From: Enterobacter sp. R4-368
GTDB lineage: Bacteria; Pseudomonadota; Gammaproteobacteria; Enterobacterales; Enterobacteriaceae
Direction of reading: 5' to 3'
NCBI RefSeq assembly: GCF_000410515.1
Contig: NC_021500.1
Coordinates: 496,001 to 560,000 of the forward strand
Length of the DNA: 64,000 nucleotides
Under the pieces are notes generated by a model that saw only the letters and a program-made list of their open reading frames with translations, was not told the origin of the DNA and did not search any database. The position numbers and the translations under genes were made by a program. The number at the start of each line of letters is the position of its first letter. Within the stretch, counting starts at the first letter, position 1. Of this stretch, positions 18,088 to 27,013 are shown in pieces.

Positions 18088-18524
18088 TCAGCGTCCGGTT
18101 TTTTGGCGCTGCTATCGTCAGGCTGATGGCGGTCATCTGCCCTTTCATCCCAGCGTCCACGCCAGCCGCAGCGATCGCGGCGACCAAACCCTTCGCGGCG
18201 CTGCTGGATAAAGGCTTCACGCTGCTCCGGCGTCATTTGCATCCAGCGTTCGTGCATACGCCGACGCGCCATACCAAACATTCCCCCGTGGAATCCCAGC
18301 CCGCCAAAAAGAATGCGGCTCAGCACTAACAGCCCCAGCGCCTGCCAGAAACCAATGCTTTTCACGCCAAGAATGGCCGGTAGCAGCGCGTTCCACAACG
18401 ACATCACCAGCAACCCTAACGCGATGAATACCACCACGCCAATAATCAGCGGTTTCACCATGCGGTGCCGACCAAAGCCGTGACGGTGTCCGTGTCTGTG
18501 CTCATGCATATCAAAATCTCTCAT
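18084..18524 (-). CDS. His-rich two-helix membrane protein coupled to the ECF sigma factor
   Basis: A 146-residue protein. The N terminus is a histidine cluster (HEHRHGHRHGFGRHR), followed by two hydrophobic segments (about residues 24-50, and 58-84 with Gly-rich GGLGFHGGMFG), then a basic tail containing RRMHERWMQMTPEQREAF, which resembles the short helical repeats of CpxP/Spy proteins. The His cluster could bind nickel, zinc or copper. It is translated just before the sigma factor with an ATGA overlap, so a regulatory role (membrane tethering or metal sensing) is plausible but inferred. I know of no named family for it. Confidence 0.7.
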   Translation of the reverse strand: MRDFDMHEHRHGHRHGFGRHRMVKPLIIGVVVFIALGLLVMSLWNALLPAILGVKSIGFWQALGLLVLSRILFGGLGFHGGMFGMARRRMHERWMQMTPEQREAFIQQRREGFGRRDRCGWRGRWDERADDRHQPDDSSAKKPDAE

Positions 18525-18764
18525 CTTTTTTCTACTCCATCAGGTTAGTGAATAATTGCTTGTGATGAAGTAGACGGATGAGCGGTAAAAATATTGCCAG
18601 GGAAATGCAAATAAATTCCGCCGCAGCGCAATAAGCAAACAACCTATTGAAAAATAATGATTTAATTTATCTCAACCGCAAACCGATGGGGATCCTTGAC
18701 GTCATGTTTCTGAAAGTACTCAGGTTAAGACGCGGCACCGGAAGCGGGCGGGATACAGGCAGCC

Positions 18765-19151
18765 TCAGAAGATCCTCAATACGAATACCGGCTGTTCGAT
18801 ATCCCCGATAAGTCGCTGACGCAACATGTCGACGAATATAATCCCGGAGTTCGGCCCTTTCGGCGTCAGCGTCATGGCGCGGGTTTGCAGGTTATTACAG
18901 TTCGCCCAGTTAATGATCGGCGGATTTGGCCGGCTGGTATTTTGCCCGACATAAAAACTCTGCCCCGGTTCAACCTTAATAAACCAGTCAAAGCTGCCGC
19001 CAGACGCGCGGGTCCAGCCGTCAACCGTACAGGTTATCGGAGATGATGAGGTATTTTTAAGGATTAACTGACCTGCAAACACGCCAGAGCTGGCAGAGAA
19101 AAATAATACGATGGCAAAGACACGCATCGTCATTCGTGAGATGACGCCCAT
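18765..19151 (-). CDS. Secreted protein of unknown function
   Basis: A 128-residue product. ATG 19151 follows AGGAG at 6 nt. The N terminus is a signal peptide with hydrophobic core MRVFAIVLFFSASSGVFA and a likely cut before GQLIL. The mature part of about 100 residues has two cysteines (TCTVDG and NCNN) and a beta-strand-like pattern (LILKNTSSSPITCTVDGW, SFDWFIKVEPGQSFYVGQ), suggesting a small beta-sandwich in the periplasm or medium. The family is not recognised. Neighbouring yahO on the same strand has its own terminator, so it is separate. Confidence 0.6.
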   Translation of the reverse strand: MGVISRMTMRVFAIVLFFSASSGVFAGQLILKNTSSSPITCTVDGWTRASGGSFDWFIKVEPGQSFYVGQNTSRPNPPIINWANCNNLQTRAMTLTPKGPNSGIIFVDMLRQRLIGDIEQPVFVLRIF

Positions 19152-19300
19152 ACACACTCCTCTATTACTGCGGTAGAAAAACAAAAACAGATGCGCAGGT
19201 ATATTTACCCTGCGCACCAATATATTTCGTTAAAAAGAAGAATTAATTTAAAACCTAACTGACGCGATATTCGATATATTCAGACCGGGCTGTTTCGCAA

Positions 19301-19327
19301 ATAAAAAACCTCCCGCGCGGGAGGCTT
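19301..19327 (-). terminator. Intrinsic terminator of yahO
   Basis: On the minus strand CCTCCC, loop GCGC, GGGAGG, then TTTTTTAT: a textbook terminator. It follows the restored yahO stop by 8 nt. The frame as it stands reads through it, which supports the frameshift interpretation. Confidence 0.88.
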
Positions 19328-19334
19328 TGGTAGT

Positions 19335-19609
19335 TTATTTTTTCTTGTAAACGTCAGCCGTTGCGTGAATTTTTTCCTTGTTTGATCGGAGGTGACGACA
19401 TACACATCGCCGCCCTTTTCATCCGCCAGTTTGCTCAGCGCATGGCGGGCATCCATGGGTGACATCTCGTCGGATGTGGCAATCTCGCCAACCTTTTCAT
19501 ATTGAGAAGAAACTTTATCAAATTCTGCTTTTTCCATTAATTTGGCGGCCCAGGCATTACTCGCCAGTAATGTTAACGCGCTAATAATCACTAAACTTTT
19601 TTTGTTCAT
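19335..19609 (-). pseudogene. yahO: yahO-like DUF1471 periplasmic protein with a 3' frameshift
   Basis: The product begins with a signal peptide (MNKKSLVIISALTLLASNAWA) and matches E. coli YahO as I recall it through KAEFDKVSSQYEKVGEIATS, then the DARHALSKLADEKGGDVYVV block. After TSDQT the frame shifts: read in the other frame the DNA encodes EKIHATADVYKKK and a stop at 19335-19337, the exact YahO-type ending. A single base is missing near 19377. Uncorrected, the protein gains about 29 foreign residues and ends at 19280, beyond the terminator. It is either a recent mutation or a sequencing error. DUF1471 proteins are small periplasmic stress-linked proteins. GGAGA lies 7 nt before the ATG. 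Confidence 0.8.
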
Positions 19610-19833
19610 CAGGCATTCTCCGGATTGATTTGAGATGGCTGTAAATAACAGAAAAGCACAGTCGATCATTTACTCTTTAACGGTAGACCAAGCCAACAAT
19701 AATTCAATGTCATTAATTAATCGGTTATTTAATCAACATATTAAGCTGAATAAAAAGTGAAACGTGCATATGAAATGTCATATATAATGGCGCGCGTCTT
19801 ACTTCAGGGTTTACACATTTCAGGAGTCTGGTG

Positions 19834-20796
19834 ATGAAAGATTCACACCTCAACCTGCCGGCGGGCTACTTTGGCATCGTGCTTGGCATTATCGGGCTGG
19901 GCTTTTCCTGGCGTTTCGCCGCCACTATCTGGCCGGTCACGCTATTGCCTGCGGATGGCTTAATCATTCTGGCGATGGTCATCTGGGCGCTGTTGATGCT
20001 GGCATTTATTAGCCGAATGTTTCGCCACGGCGCGAGCGTGCTGGAAGAGATCACCCATCCGCTGAAAAGCAGTTTTGTCAGCCTGGCACCGGCAACCTCG
20101 ATGCTGGTTGCCATTGGCCTTGCGCCGTGGCTGCACAAGCTGGCGCTGGGGCTGTTTCTTATTGCAGTTGTGGCGCAGCTCACCTACTCCGCCTGGCAAA
20201 CCGCCGGGTTATGGCGCGGTCAACACCCGAAAGAAGCGACGACGCCGGGGCTTTATCTGCCTACGGTTGCCAATAATTTCATCAGCGCGATGGCCTGCGG
20301 TGCGTTTGGTTTTAACGATGTCGGGATGTTGTTTCTCGGCGCCGGGCTCTTCTCCTGGCTGAGTCTTGAGCCAGCTATTCTCAGCCGGATGCGCAACCTT
20401 GATGAAATGTCGCCCGCGGTGCGTACATCGCTTGGCATTCAGATGGCGCCTGCATTCGTGGCCTGTAGCGCCTGGCTGAGCGTCAACGGCGGGCAGGCCG
20501 ATGTGTTCGCCAAACTGTTATTCGGTTATGGCCTGTTACAGATGCTGTTCATGATAAGGCTGATCCCCTGGTACAGTTCGCAGCCGTTTAACCCGTCGTT
20601 CTGGAGTTTTTCATTCGGCGTGGCGTCGCTGGCAACCACCTCGATTCGTCTGGGACACGGCACGCCGGGCGGCGCACTGTACTGGATGTCATTCCCGCTG
20701 TTTATCGCGGCTAACCTGGTGATCGTGCTGTTGATGGTGAAAACCTTCGCGCTGTTACTGCAGGGTAAGTTACTGATCCGCACGGCGCACAGCTAA
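19834..20796 (+). CDS. tehA: TehA-type dicarboxylate/tellurite-resistance transporter
   Basis: A 320-residue inner-membrane protein of the SLAC1/TehA family, with about ten transmembrane helices beginning [16 protein letters not shown]. The strongly conserved block [20 protein letters not shown] and the [18 protein letters not shown] segment match E. coli TehA closely. In E. coli, extra TehA gives tellurite resistance together with TehB, and the fold is that of an anion channel. No tehB is next to it here. CAGGAG precedes the GTG-ATG pair; the ATG is preferred. Confidence 0.92.
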   Translation: MKDSHLNLPAGYFGIVLGIIGLGFSWRFAATIWPVTLLPADGLIILAMVIWALLMLAFISRMFRHGASVLEEITHPLKSSFVSLAPATSMLVAIGLAPWLHKLALGLFLIAVVAQLTYSAWQTAGLWRGQHPKEATTPGLYLPTVANNFISAMACGAFGFNDVGMLFLGAGLFSWLSLEPAILSRMRNLDEMSPAVRTSLGIQMAPAFVACSAWLSVNGGQADVFAKLLFGYGLLQMLFMIRLIPWYSSQPFNPSFWSFSFGVASLATTSIRLGHGTPGGALYWMSFPLFIAANLVIVLLMVKTFALLLQGKLLIRTAHS

Positions 20797-20800
20797 CGCA

Positions 20801-21217
20801 TCACAGGCGCTTTACGAGGGTGGTTTTGTTACAGCCACCCTCCCGCTCAACGCTCACGTTATCCACGCTAAGCAACATCAGCATTATCCCCCTGCCACTT
20901 TCCAGCTCCTGCTCCTCGTCGCTGCCAATTTTTCTCCGCGCTTTGCTCAGGCTATCTGGTGAAAGGGCGACGCCATCATCTGTCAACTCGACCTGCACAG
21001 CATCGTTGTGGCAACTGAATGTCACAGAAAATTTGCGGTGGCTGTCTTCGTTTAACGCATGGCGAATAACATTAGTCGCCGCTTCACAAACAGCAAGGTC
21101 GAGCGCAAAGCGCCACGCATCATCAACGGGCAGCGCCGCCATGTTGCGCTGCAACCACTCCGCCAGCGGAGCTAATGCGCCCAACGTAGCCTCAAGGGTA
21201 ATCGCCTCACGCATCAT
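20801..21217 (-). CDS. RsbW/SpoIIAB-type anti-sigma serine kinase-like ATPase
   Basis: A 138-residue HATPase_c protein. The N box is seen as AVCEAATNVIRHAL, the G1 box as VELTDDGVALSP and the G2 region as ESGRGIMLMLLSVD, the pattern of anti-sigma kinases in partner-switching systems. It should bind ATP, phosphorylate the STAS protein encoded just upstream, and sequester an unknown partner when the STAS protein is phosphorylated. The start is the ATG three bases after the STAS stop codon; an ATG directly following it is an alternative. Last gene of the five-gene leftward operon. Confidence 0.82.
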   Translation of the reverse strand: MMREAITLEATLGALAPLAEWLQRNMAALPVDDAWRFALDLAVCEAATNVIRHALNEDSHRKFSVTFSCHNDAVQVELTDDGVALSPDSLSKARRKIGSDEEQELESGRGIMLMLLSVDNVSVEREGGCNKTTLVKRL

Positions 21218-21219
21218 GT

Positions 21220-21558
21220 TTACCTGGCAAGCGCGGCGCAGGCGGCATCGCGGTCTTCGCAGATACGAAACACCCTGTCCATACGCGTCAGAGTGAACAT
21301 ATTGCGGATACCGGGCTTGAGGGCGCAAACCAGCATTTCACCTTTGCCATTCATCATTTTCAGTAACGACACCAGCGTGCCCAGACAGCTACTGTCGATA
21401 AAGTCGACGCGGCTAAAATCGATGATTAACGCTTTCTGCTCATTTGCCATTTCACGTGAGAGCATCTCCCTGAATGTCGCCGCTACCGATGCATCCAGAC
21501 GTCTGACAACCGGCGTCATAATGATGGCCTGCGGCAACCGTTCGATCTCAATATTCAT
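21220..21558 (-). CDS. STAS-domain anti-sigma factor antagonist
   Basis: A 112-residue SpoIIAA/RsbV-like protein. The phosphorylatable serine lies in the conserved loop DFIDSSCLGTLVSLL, preceded by LIIDFSRV. When dephosphorylated by the PP2C domain encoded upstream it should bind the HATPase partner downstream and free that protein's target. The start codon overlaps the end of the phosphatase gene; the second of two in-frame ATGs is preferred because GGAGG lies 8 nt before it. Confidence 0.85.
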   Translation of the reverse strand: MNIEIERLPQAIIMTPVVRRLDASVAATFREMLSREMANEQKALIIDFSRVDFIDSSCLGTLVSLLKMMNGKGEMLVCALKPGIRNMFTLTRMDRVFRICEDRDAACAALAR

Positions 21559-22762
21559 GCCCATCCCCTCCGCGCTCGATAATTAACAACGAAACATCAT
21601 CCGTCATGGTTCTTTCACTCCCGCCGTCATAATTACGCCAGCGCGTCAAATGCTCGCCGAATAACGGCAGCAGCGCCTCAATGGGCTTGCCGGTCTGCTG
21701 CTGTAACCAATGTTGTAAGCGTAATTCACCAAACTGCTCATCGCCTGGCCCTTCACACTCGGTAATGCCATCGCTGAACAGGCACAACCGCTCGCCGTTA
21801 TGCAGACTAAATGCAGTGTCTTCCCACTGCATATCCGGCAGTAACCCGACCGGGGGCCCGCCATTACCCGTCTGGCGGACTTGCCCGTCAGGCGAGACGA
21901 TAAACGGCGTGGGATGCCCGGCCTGGCACAACGTCCCGCTGCCATCTCGCAGGTTAATAACGCCATAAACCATTGTGAAATAGCTGACTATCTCCGTATC
22001 TTCACTGCAAAAACGCGCATTCAGCATCTGCACGACCTTCGCGGGTGACGCCACCTCGCCATGTTCATTAAACAGAAAACGTTCCACCACGCGGCCCTGC
22101 AGAAACTGCCGGGCAACCGCCAGCGACATCATCGCCGCGCCAACGCCATGCCCGGCGACATCAACAAAATAAAACCCAAGATGGCCATCGAGCGGGAACA
22201 CATTAAAGATATCGCCGGAGACCCAGGCAGAAGGCAGAAACAGCCAGTCAGCAAAATAGTGTTCATAGCGCAGTTGATGCGCGGGTAATACCGAACGCTG
22301 CAACCGCGCGGCCACCAGTAAATCCTGCTCTATCTGGTTTAATGCCTCGCTTAAACGTGTATTGTGCGCGGCAAGACTTGCTTCCAGCGCCAGAATGCGC
22401 GCCCCGGCATGTAAACGCGCCTGAAGCTCGCTCTGGTTGACCGGCTTACTGAGAAAATCATCCACGCCTGCGTCAAAGCCTTCGGTAATGTCATCCGCGC
22501 TCTCGCGCGCCGTCAGCAAAATAAGATACACATAGTGACCATACTCAATGTTTCGAATGGCGCGGCACAGCGCCAGGCCATCCATCACCGGCATCTCCCA
22601 GTCGCTGATCACCATACTGACGGGCGTTCGCGCCATCATCGCCAGCGCCTCTTCACCGTTCTCCGCTTCACTCACCTGGTAGCCCCACTGTGAAAGCAGA
22701 TTAACCAGCAAACGGCGATAAACCCGCGAATCATCGACAATCAGTACCCTTTTCTGCTCCAT
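21548..22762 (-). CDS. Receiver-PP2C (RsbU/SpoIIE-type) phosphatase response regulator
   Basis: About 404 residues. The N-terminal receiver domain has VLIVDDS, the phospho-acceptor Asp in VISDWEMP (residue 56 counted from the earlier ATG) and Lys in LSKPVN. A coiled-coil linker (ILALEASLAAHNTRLSEALN) leads to a metal-dependent PP2C phosphatase with VSGDIFNVFPLDG, FYFVDVAGHGVGAA and TMTDDVSLLII, carrying the metal-binding aspartates. It should dephosphorylate the STAS protein when its receiver is phosphorylated, perhaps by the hybrid kinase of the facing operon (inference). The ATG at 22762 has better spacing to AGGAG than the one at 22768. Confidence 0.87.
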   Translation of the reverse strand: MEQKRVLIVDDSRVYRRLLVNLLSQWGYQVSEAENGEEALAMMARTPVSMVISDWEMPVMDGLALCRAIRNIEYGHYVYLILLTARESADDITEGFDAGVDDFLSKPVNQSELQARLHAGARILALEASLAAHNTRLSEALNQIEQDLLVAARLQRSVLPAHQLRYEHYFADWLFLPSAWVSGDIFNVFPLDGHLGFYFVDVAGHGVGAAMMSLAVARQFLQGRVVERFLFNEHGEVASPAKVVQMLNARFCSEDTEIVSYFTMVYGVINLRDGSGTLCQAGHPTPFIVSPDGQVRQTGNGGPPVGLLPDMQWEDTAFSLHNGERLCLFSDGITECEGPGDEQFGELRLQHWLQQQTGKPIEALLPLFGEHLTRWRNYDGGSERTMTDDVSLLIIERGGDGHEY

Positions 22763-22773
22763 CCTCATGGCTC

Positions 22774-23673
22774 CTAAAGCGGTAACAACCAGATAAGGCT
22801 CACCGTGCCTTCCCGGAATCGTGCATTGCCATTTTTATGACCGGGAAAGCGCGTACCGGCGTAGTTGCTGTACTGAATAGAGAGCGAGCCAGGCGCATAG
22901 GTGGCGTAGCCAAAGCTGTAGCTATAATCGCCGTTCCACGGCTGCTGCTGGCTGCTATCAGGGAACCAGAACGCAGTTGCGCGTACGAAAAAGTGCTGTT
23001 TAAGGGTGTAGCCGCAGCCGCCAAGCATGACGTTTTTATTGGCTCTCACGCTGTCGCTTTGCGCGTCGTAGTAGCGCGGCACCCAGCTATAACCGAGCTG
23101 GCAGGTCAGCGCATCGCCTTTATTAATTAAAAGCTTATTTTCAATGGGCTTTGGCAACGAGAACTTATACGCCAGCGTAAACGCCCCCTGCTCAAAATAG
23201 GTGTGCCGTTTACTGCCAGTTGTCCAGAAATGGTTATCGCCGTAGTTACTGTAAACCAGGCTAACGGTGTTCGGGTGCCAGTCGTCATAGCCGAAGCTGT
23301 AGCGAAAATCGGTGGTATAGCGGCTGGTATCCCTGACCGGCATGCGGGTGATGACGTTCGCGAACCAGAAACTGTAGGGGGAATATTGCAGGCTCAGATT
23401 GAGCGTCTGGTTGATTTTTTTGGTTTGCGAGGCCGATTCCGAATTGTTCGGTATTGTTACCCATTGCTGTTTCAGCCCTGAGTTAAAGCTCAACGCCGCA
23501 GAAAATTTATCTTTATTCCCGGCGAACAGACGCCCCCAGCGGCTGTTAATGCCCCCCGCCGGGATCTGCTCGGCGGCTCTCTCCTGCTGACCCGCGTCCT
23601 GGCTATGCTCGGCGGCATACGCTGGCGCAAGACTACCGCACAGGACGACCACCAGCCCTATTTTTTCCCGCAT
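22774..23673 (-). CDS. Outer-membrane beta-barrel protein of unknown function
   Basis: A 299-residue exported protein. The signal peptide is MREKIGLVVVLCGSLAPAYA. The mature part is rich in aromatic residues in alternating patterns (TLNLSLQYSPYSFWFANVITRM, DFRYSFGYDDWHPNTVSLVYSNYG, and a near-copy YSYSFGYATYAPGSLSIQYSNYAG), ending in a terminal strand TVSLIWLLPL, as outer-membrane barrels do. The repeated Y-S-F-G-Y...S-x-x-Y-S-N-Y motif, at least twice, is notable. Placed between the OpgC-type acyltransferase and the phosphatase; a glucan exporter or anchor is an inference. ATG 23673 follows GAGGGA; the TTG at 23688 is less likely. Confidence 0.72.
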   Translation of the reverse strand: MREKIGLVVVLCGSLAPAYAAEHSQDAGQQERAAEQIPAGGINSRWGRLFAGNKDKFSAALSFNSGLKQQWVTIPNNSESASQTKKINQTLNLSLQYSPYSFWFANVITRMPVRDTSRYTTDFRYSFGYDDWHPNTVSLVYSNYGDNHFWTTGSKRHTYFEQGAFTLAYKFSLPKPIENKLLINKGDALTCQLGYSWVPRYYDAQSDSVRANKNVMLGGCGYTLKQHFFVRATAFWFPDSSQQQPWNGDYSYSFGYATYAPGSLSIQYSNYAGTRFPGHKNGNARFREGTVSLIWLLPL

Positions 23674-23684
23674 ATCGTGTTCCC

Positions 23685-24905
23685 TCAATTGGGTATCCAG
23701 CGTCCGGCGACGTTATATTTTGCCATCAGCCATAACGCGCCCAGCGCCAGCGCATGGATCAGCGTGTTGGTCAGCCATGCCTGGCGCCATAAATCGAAGG
23801 TGACAAACTGGCTGACCACCAGCACTACGTACACATGCAAAATGAAGGTGTAGAGCGAGTGCTGCCCCAGCGGGATAAAAAACCAGCCCGTGGCACGGTA
23901 AATCGGCGTCCAGCAACGGGTCAGCACCAGATAAACGGTCACCATCAGGGCGATGTCATTGACCACCCGCACCGGGCCAAGCCCGTTTTTCGCCGCCCAG
24001 GTGTGGTAAAAGGCATTAAAATCGGCGGGCGGGATCACCTGCAACAACAACGCCGGTGGGATAAAGGGATTGGTATGGTTTTGCGCCACAAATCCCAGCA
24101 CTATCGCCACCACCACCAGAGCTGCGACCATGGCTTTTCCCGCGTGCGTTTGTGCGAGCGAAAGCAGTTCCTCTTTGTACCAGCCGCAACACATGCCGAG
24201 CACAAAGATCAGTTGCCAGGCCATCAGCGGAAAGGCGAATTCAAACTCGGAGACCGTGACGCGCATCGGCCACACTTGCCAGCAACAATAAACCGCCAGC
24301 GAGAGCAGCAATAGCCAGACTACTTTTCCGTTATGCAGTAGTCCCAGAAATAATGGGCTTATTAACAGCAGGCAAATATATAATCCCAGAATCTGGGTTT
24401 GATGCGGACCAATTTGCAAATAGAGGATGATATTAAACCAGGTTTCACGTATTTGCGGGCTGGTCGGAAATAATGACCAATGCGTACCTGAGTAACGATC
24501 GGTAAAATGGGTAACTTCAAAGGTATTTATAAAATGCAGATGCGAGAGTAATAGAATAGAAACTATGATGATGATATTAACCTGATATATTTTCCATGCG
24601 CGTCGCCATAATCCCCAGGAAATCGTTAATAACACCGCTTTTTGCAGACGCACGCGATTGAGCATACCGAGCATAAATCCGGAAAGAATGACAAAGCCTT
24701 CCGCGCCGGTTGTCAGACCAAATCGCTCCCACGTAAAAATATTAAAAACCGACATCACTTCCGTATGCGCCACCACCATCATCACCAGCGCCACACCGCG
24801 CATCATATCAATACGTAGATCGCGACGATCGGCTAATACATAACGCCACGTTGTTTTTTCACGGTTTTTCGCTATAGCGACAGGCGCAGACTGGCTTATT
24901 TCCAT
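23685..24905 (-). CDS. OpgC-family membrane acyltransferase
   Basis: A 406-residue polytopic inner-membrane protein with about ten helices. The N-terminal RRDLRIDMMRGVALVMMVVAHTE and TTGAEGFVILSGFMLG blocks are diagnostic of the OpgC domain. OpgC adds succinyl groups to osmoregulated periplasmic glucans in E. coli. E. coli OpgC sits by opgGH, whereas here the partner is a different glycosyltransferase across the divergent promoter, so this copy probably decorates that glycosyltransferase's product. First gene of the leftward operon; its stop is 12 bp before the next start. Confidence 0.85.
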   Translation of the reverse strand: MEISQSAPVAIAKNREKTTWRYVLADRRDLRIDMMRGVALVMMVVAHTEVMSVFNIFTWERFGLTTGAEGFVILSGFMLGMLNRVRLQKAVLLTISWGLWRRAWKIYQVNIIIIVSILLLSHLHFINTFEVTHFTDRYSGTHWSLFPTSPQIRETWFNIILYLQIGPHQTQILGLYICLLLISPLFLGLLHNGKVVWLLLLSLAVYCCWQVWPMRVTVSEFEFAFPLMAWQLIFVLGMCCGWYKEELLSLAQTHAGKAMVAALVVVAIVLGFVAQNHTNPFIPPALLLQVIPPADFNAFYHTWAAKNGLGPVRVVNDIALMVTVYLVLTRCWTPIYRATGWFFIPLGQHSLYTFILHVYVVLVVSQFVTFDLWRQAWLTNTLIHALALGALWLMAKYNVAGRWIPN

Positions 24906-25065
24906 CTCGTAAACGTTGCCCTGAAAAGAGGTTGCGAAGTTAATATTTACATAGCGTAGTACACTCTGACCGGCAAAATGAATCCGCTTCGCCAGATTAT
25001 AAAATATATCCTTAAACAGAAACTCCAGTTAATCAGACGTTACTTAAAGGCAATTGTAGTCATTC

Positions 25066-25093
25066 TTGAAAGTTACCGATGGGGTTCTACAAT
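25066..25093 (+). promoter_or_regulatory. Candidate sigma-70 promoter of the glycosyltransferase operon
   Basis: TTGAAA (25066-25071), a 16-bp spacer, and TACAAT (25088-25093). An inverted pair TTGTAG (25054-25059) and CTACAA (25087-25092) brackets the -35 box and could be an operator. A leader of about 100 nt would follow. The rest of the 293-base gap between the divergent operons is AT-rich with nothing else I can name. Confidence 0.4.
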
Positions 25094-25198
25094 GACTTTA
25101 AAAGCATTTCCCACAGGCTATTAAAAGCAACTCAGATTTATCTTCACGACGCATATTATTCATTTGCGAATGATTAACAGATCAGGATATCTGCGACT

Positions 25199-27013
25199 AT
25201 GGGTTTTTATTTTTCCAGATTTGAAGCGCGTCGCCCGCCAGAACCCCTTTGCACTCCCGGATGGGTAAAAAAGGCATGGCAAATATTGGCGGTGGCGGCG
25301 CTGATTCTGGGGGCAAATTATATTCGCTGGCGCTGGATGGAATCGCTGAATATGGATGCGCTGTGGTACGCCATTCCCCTTGTGCTGGCAGAGACGTTGG
25401 CATGGATTGGTACCGCGTTATTTACCATTAACCTGTGGCAGGAAAAGGATGTACCGGCGCAAAATCCACCGGCAGATATCAACGATTGTCATGGCGCAGA
25501 AGAAGCCATTGATCCCAGGCCAATCAAGGTGGATCTGTTTATTGCCACCTATTCCGAAGATGTCGAGCTGGTGCGCTTATCGATTCGCGACGCGCTTAAC
25601 GTCACCTACCCTTGCCCGCTCGATTACCGCATTCATGTGCTGGATGACGGGCGGCGCGCTGAGATGAAAGCTGTCTGCGATGAAGAAGGCGTCAATTACA
25701 TCACCCGGCAGAACAATATGGGCTACAAAGCCGGAAACCTGCGCAACGGACTGGAGCAGACCGACGGCGACTTTATTGTGATTTGCGATGCCGATACCCG
25801 CGTCTTTCCCACCTTGCTCAGCCATACGCTGGGCTATTTTCGCGATCCGGATGTCGCCTGGGTGCAAACCCCCCAATGGTTTTACGATCTGCCGGAAGGC
25901 GAACGGCTGCCGCGTTGGCTCGCACGCCGGACTGGCAAAGCCGGGTATGCGCTCGGCTGGACGCTGGAAAAAATTTGTGGCCCGGTCACCCTTGGCCGCG
26001 ACCCGTTTTTCAACGATCCGCGCATGTTTTATGATGTCATTTTGCGCCGCCGCAACTGGGCAAATGCCGCGTTTTGCTGCGGTGCAGCGTCAATTCATCG
26101 CCGCGAAGCGGTGATGCAGGCGGCATTGCGCAGCTACGTGTGGAATGTCGATGCCGAAATCGACCGTCATACCCGTGATATTCGCGATCCGGCCATGCGT
26201 GCAGCGCTTCAGGAAGCGATGCGCCCGCATGTGATTTACGACACCGAACTGACGCCGTACAAATTCCACGTCTCGGAAGATATTTATACCTCCATTGTTC
26301 TGCATGGCGACGATGCACATCGCTGGCGTTCAGTCATGCATCCGCGCATCGAATCCAAAATGCTCTCGCCGCAGGATATGCTGACCTGGATGATCCAGCG
26401 CTTTAAATATGCCGCTGGTTCGCTGGATATTCTGTTTCACGACAACATTTTTTCCCGCCGCCGCTTCAAGTTGTCGCTGCCTCAGACGCTGATGTACGCC
26501 ACCACGTTCTGGTCTTATCTCGCCTGTATCTGGAATACCGTATTCCTGATTTCGCCCATTATTTATCTGTTTACCGGCATCCCCCCCGTCTCTGCGTGGT
26601 CCACGCCGTTTTATCTGCATTTCTTACCGTTTTTTATTGTTTCGGAGCTGGCGTTCATGTTTGGGACATGGGGTATTTCCGCCTGGGATGGACGGGCATC
26701 CTATCTCTCTTTTTTCTCGATGAATTTACGCGCCCTCGATACCGTTCTGCGTGGGGAGCAGATCAAATTCCACGTCACGCCCAAAGAGCGCCAGGCCGGG
26801 CGGTTTCTCTACCTTGTGAAGCCGCAAATCGCCATTGTGGTGCTGACACTGCTTGGCCTGCTATGGGGCGGGATTCAGGTGGCGCGCGGCCAGGTGGATG
26901 ACCCTTCAGGTTACGTGATCAACATTTTCTGGGGTGCGGTGAATATTGCCGCCATGCTGCCGCTGATCCTCGCGGCGATGTGGACGCCGCCCGATGAGGA
27001 GCCAACGCCATGA
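25199..27013 (+). CDS. BcsA-like family 2 processive glycosyltransferase
   Basis: A 604-residue inner-membrane enzyme. Two N-terminal helices (residues 26-40 and 55-78) precede the GT-A catalytic domain: D112 in VDLFIATYSED, DDG (149-151), DAD (197-199) binding UDP-metal, TPQ (224-226), the catalytic SED (359-361) and QRFKYAAG (400-407), the counterpart of the QRxRW motif. At least four C-terminal helices follow (about 430-600). These are the marks of processive beta-glycan synthases (cellulose, mixed-linkage glucan, hyaluronan). No PilZ domain is seen, so direct c-di-GMP control as in BcsA is unlikely. No bcsB or bcsC is nearby. Glucan as product is inferred from OpgC and the GH2 neighbour. 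Confidence 0.85.
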   Translation: MGFYFSRFEARRPPEPLCTPGWVKKAWQILAVAALILGANYIRWRWMESLNMDALWYAIPLVLAETLAWIGTALFTINLWQEKDVPAQNPPADINDCHGAEEAIDPRPIKVDLFIATYSEDVELVRLSIRDALNVTYPCPLDYRIHVLDDGRRAEMKAVCDEEGVNYITRQNNMGYKAGNLRNGLEQTDGDFIVICDADTRVFPTLLSHTLGYFRDPDVAWVQTPQWFYDLPEGERLPRWLARRTGKAGYALGWTLEKICGPVTLGRDPFFNDPRMFYDVILRRRNWANAAFCCGAASIHRREAVMQAALRSYVWNVDAEIDRHTRDIRDPAMRAALQEAMRPHVIYDTELTPYKFHVSEDIYTSIVLHGDDAHRWRSVMHPRIESKMLSPQDMLTWMIQRFKYAAGSLDILFHDNIFSRRRFKLSLPQTLMYATTFWSYLACIWNTVFLISPIIYLFTGIPPVSAWSTPFYLHFLPFFIVSELAFMFGTWGISAWDGRASYLSFFSMNLRALDTVLRGEQIKFHVTPKERQAGRFLYLVKPQIAIVVLTLLGLLWGGIQVARGQVDDPSGYVINIFWGAVNIAAMLPLILAAMWTPPDEEPTP

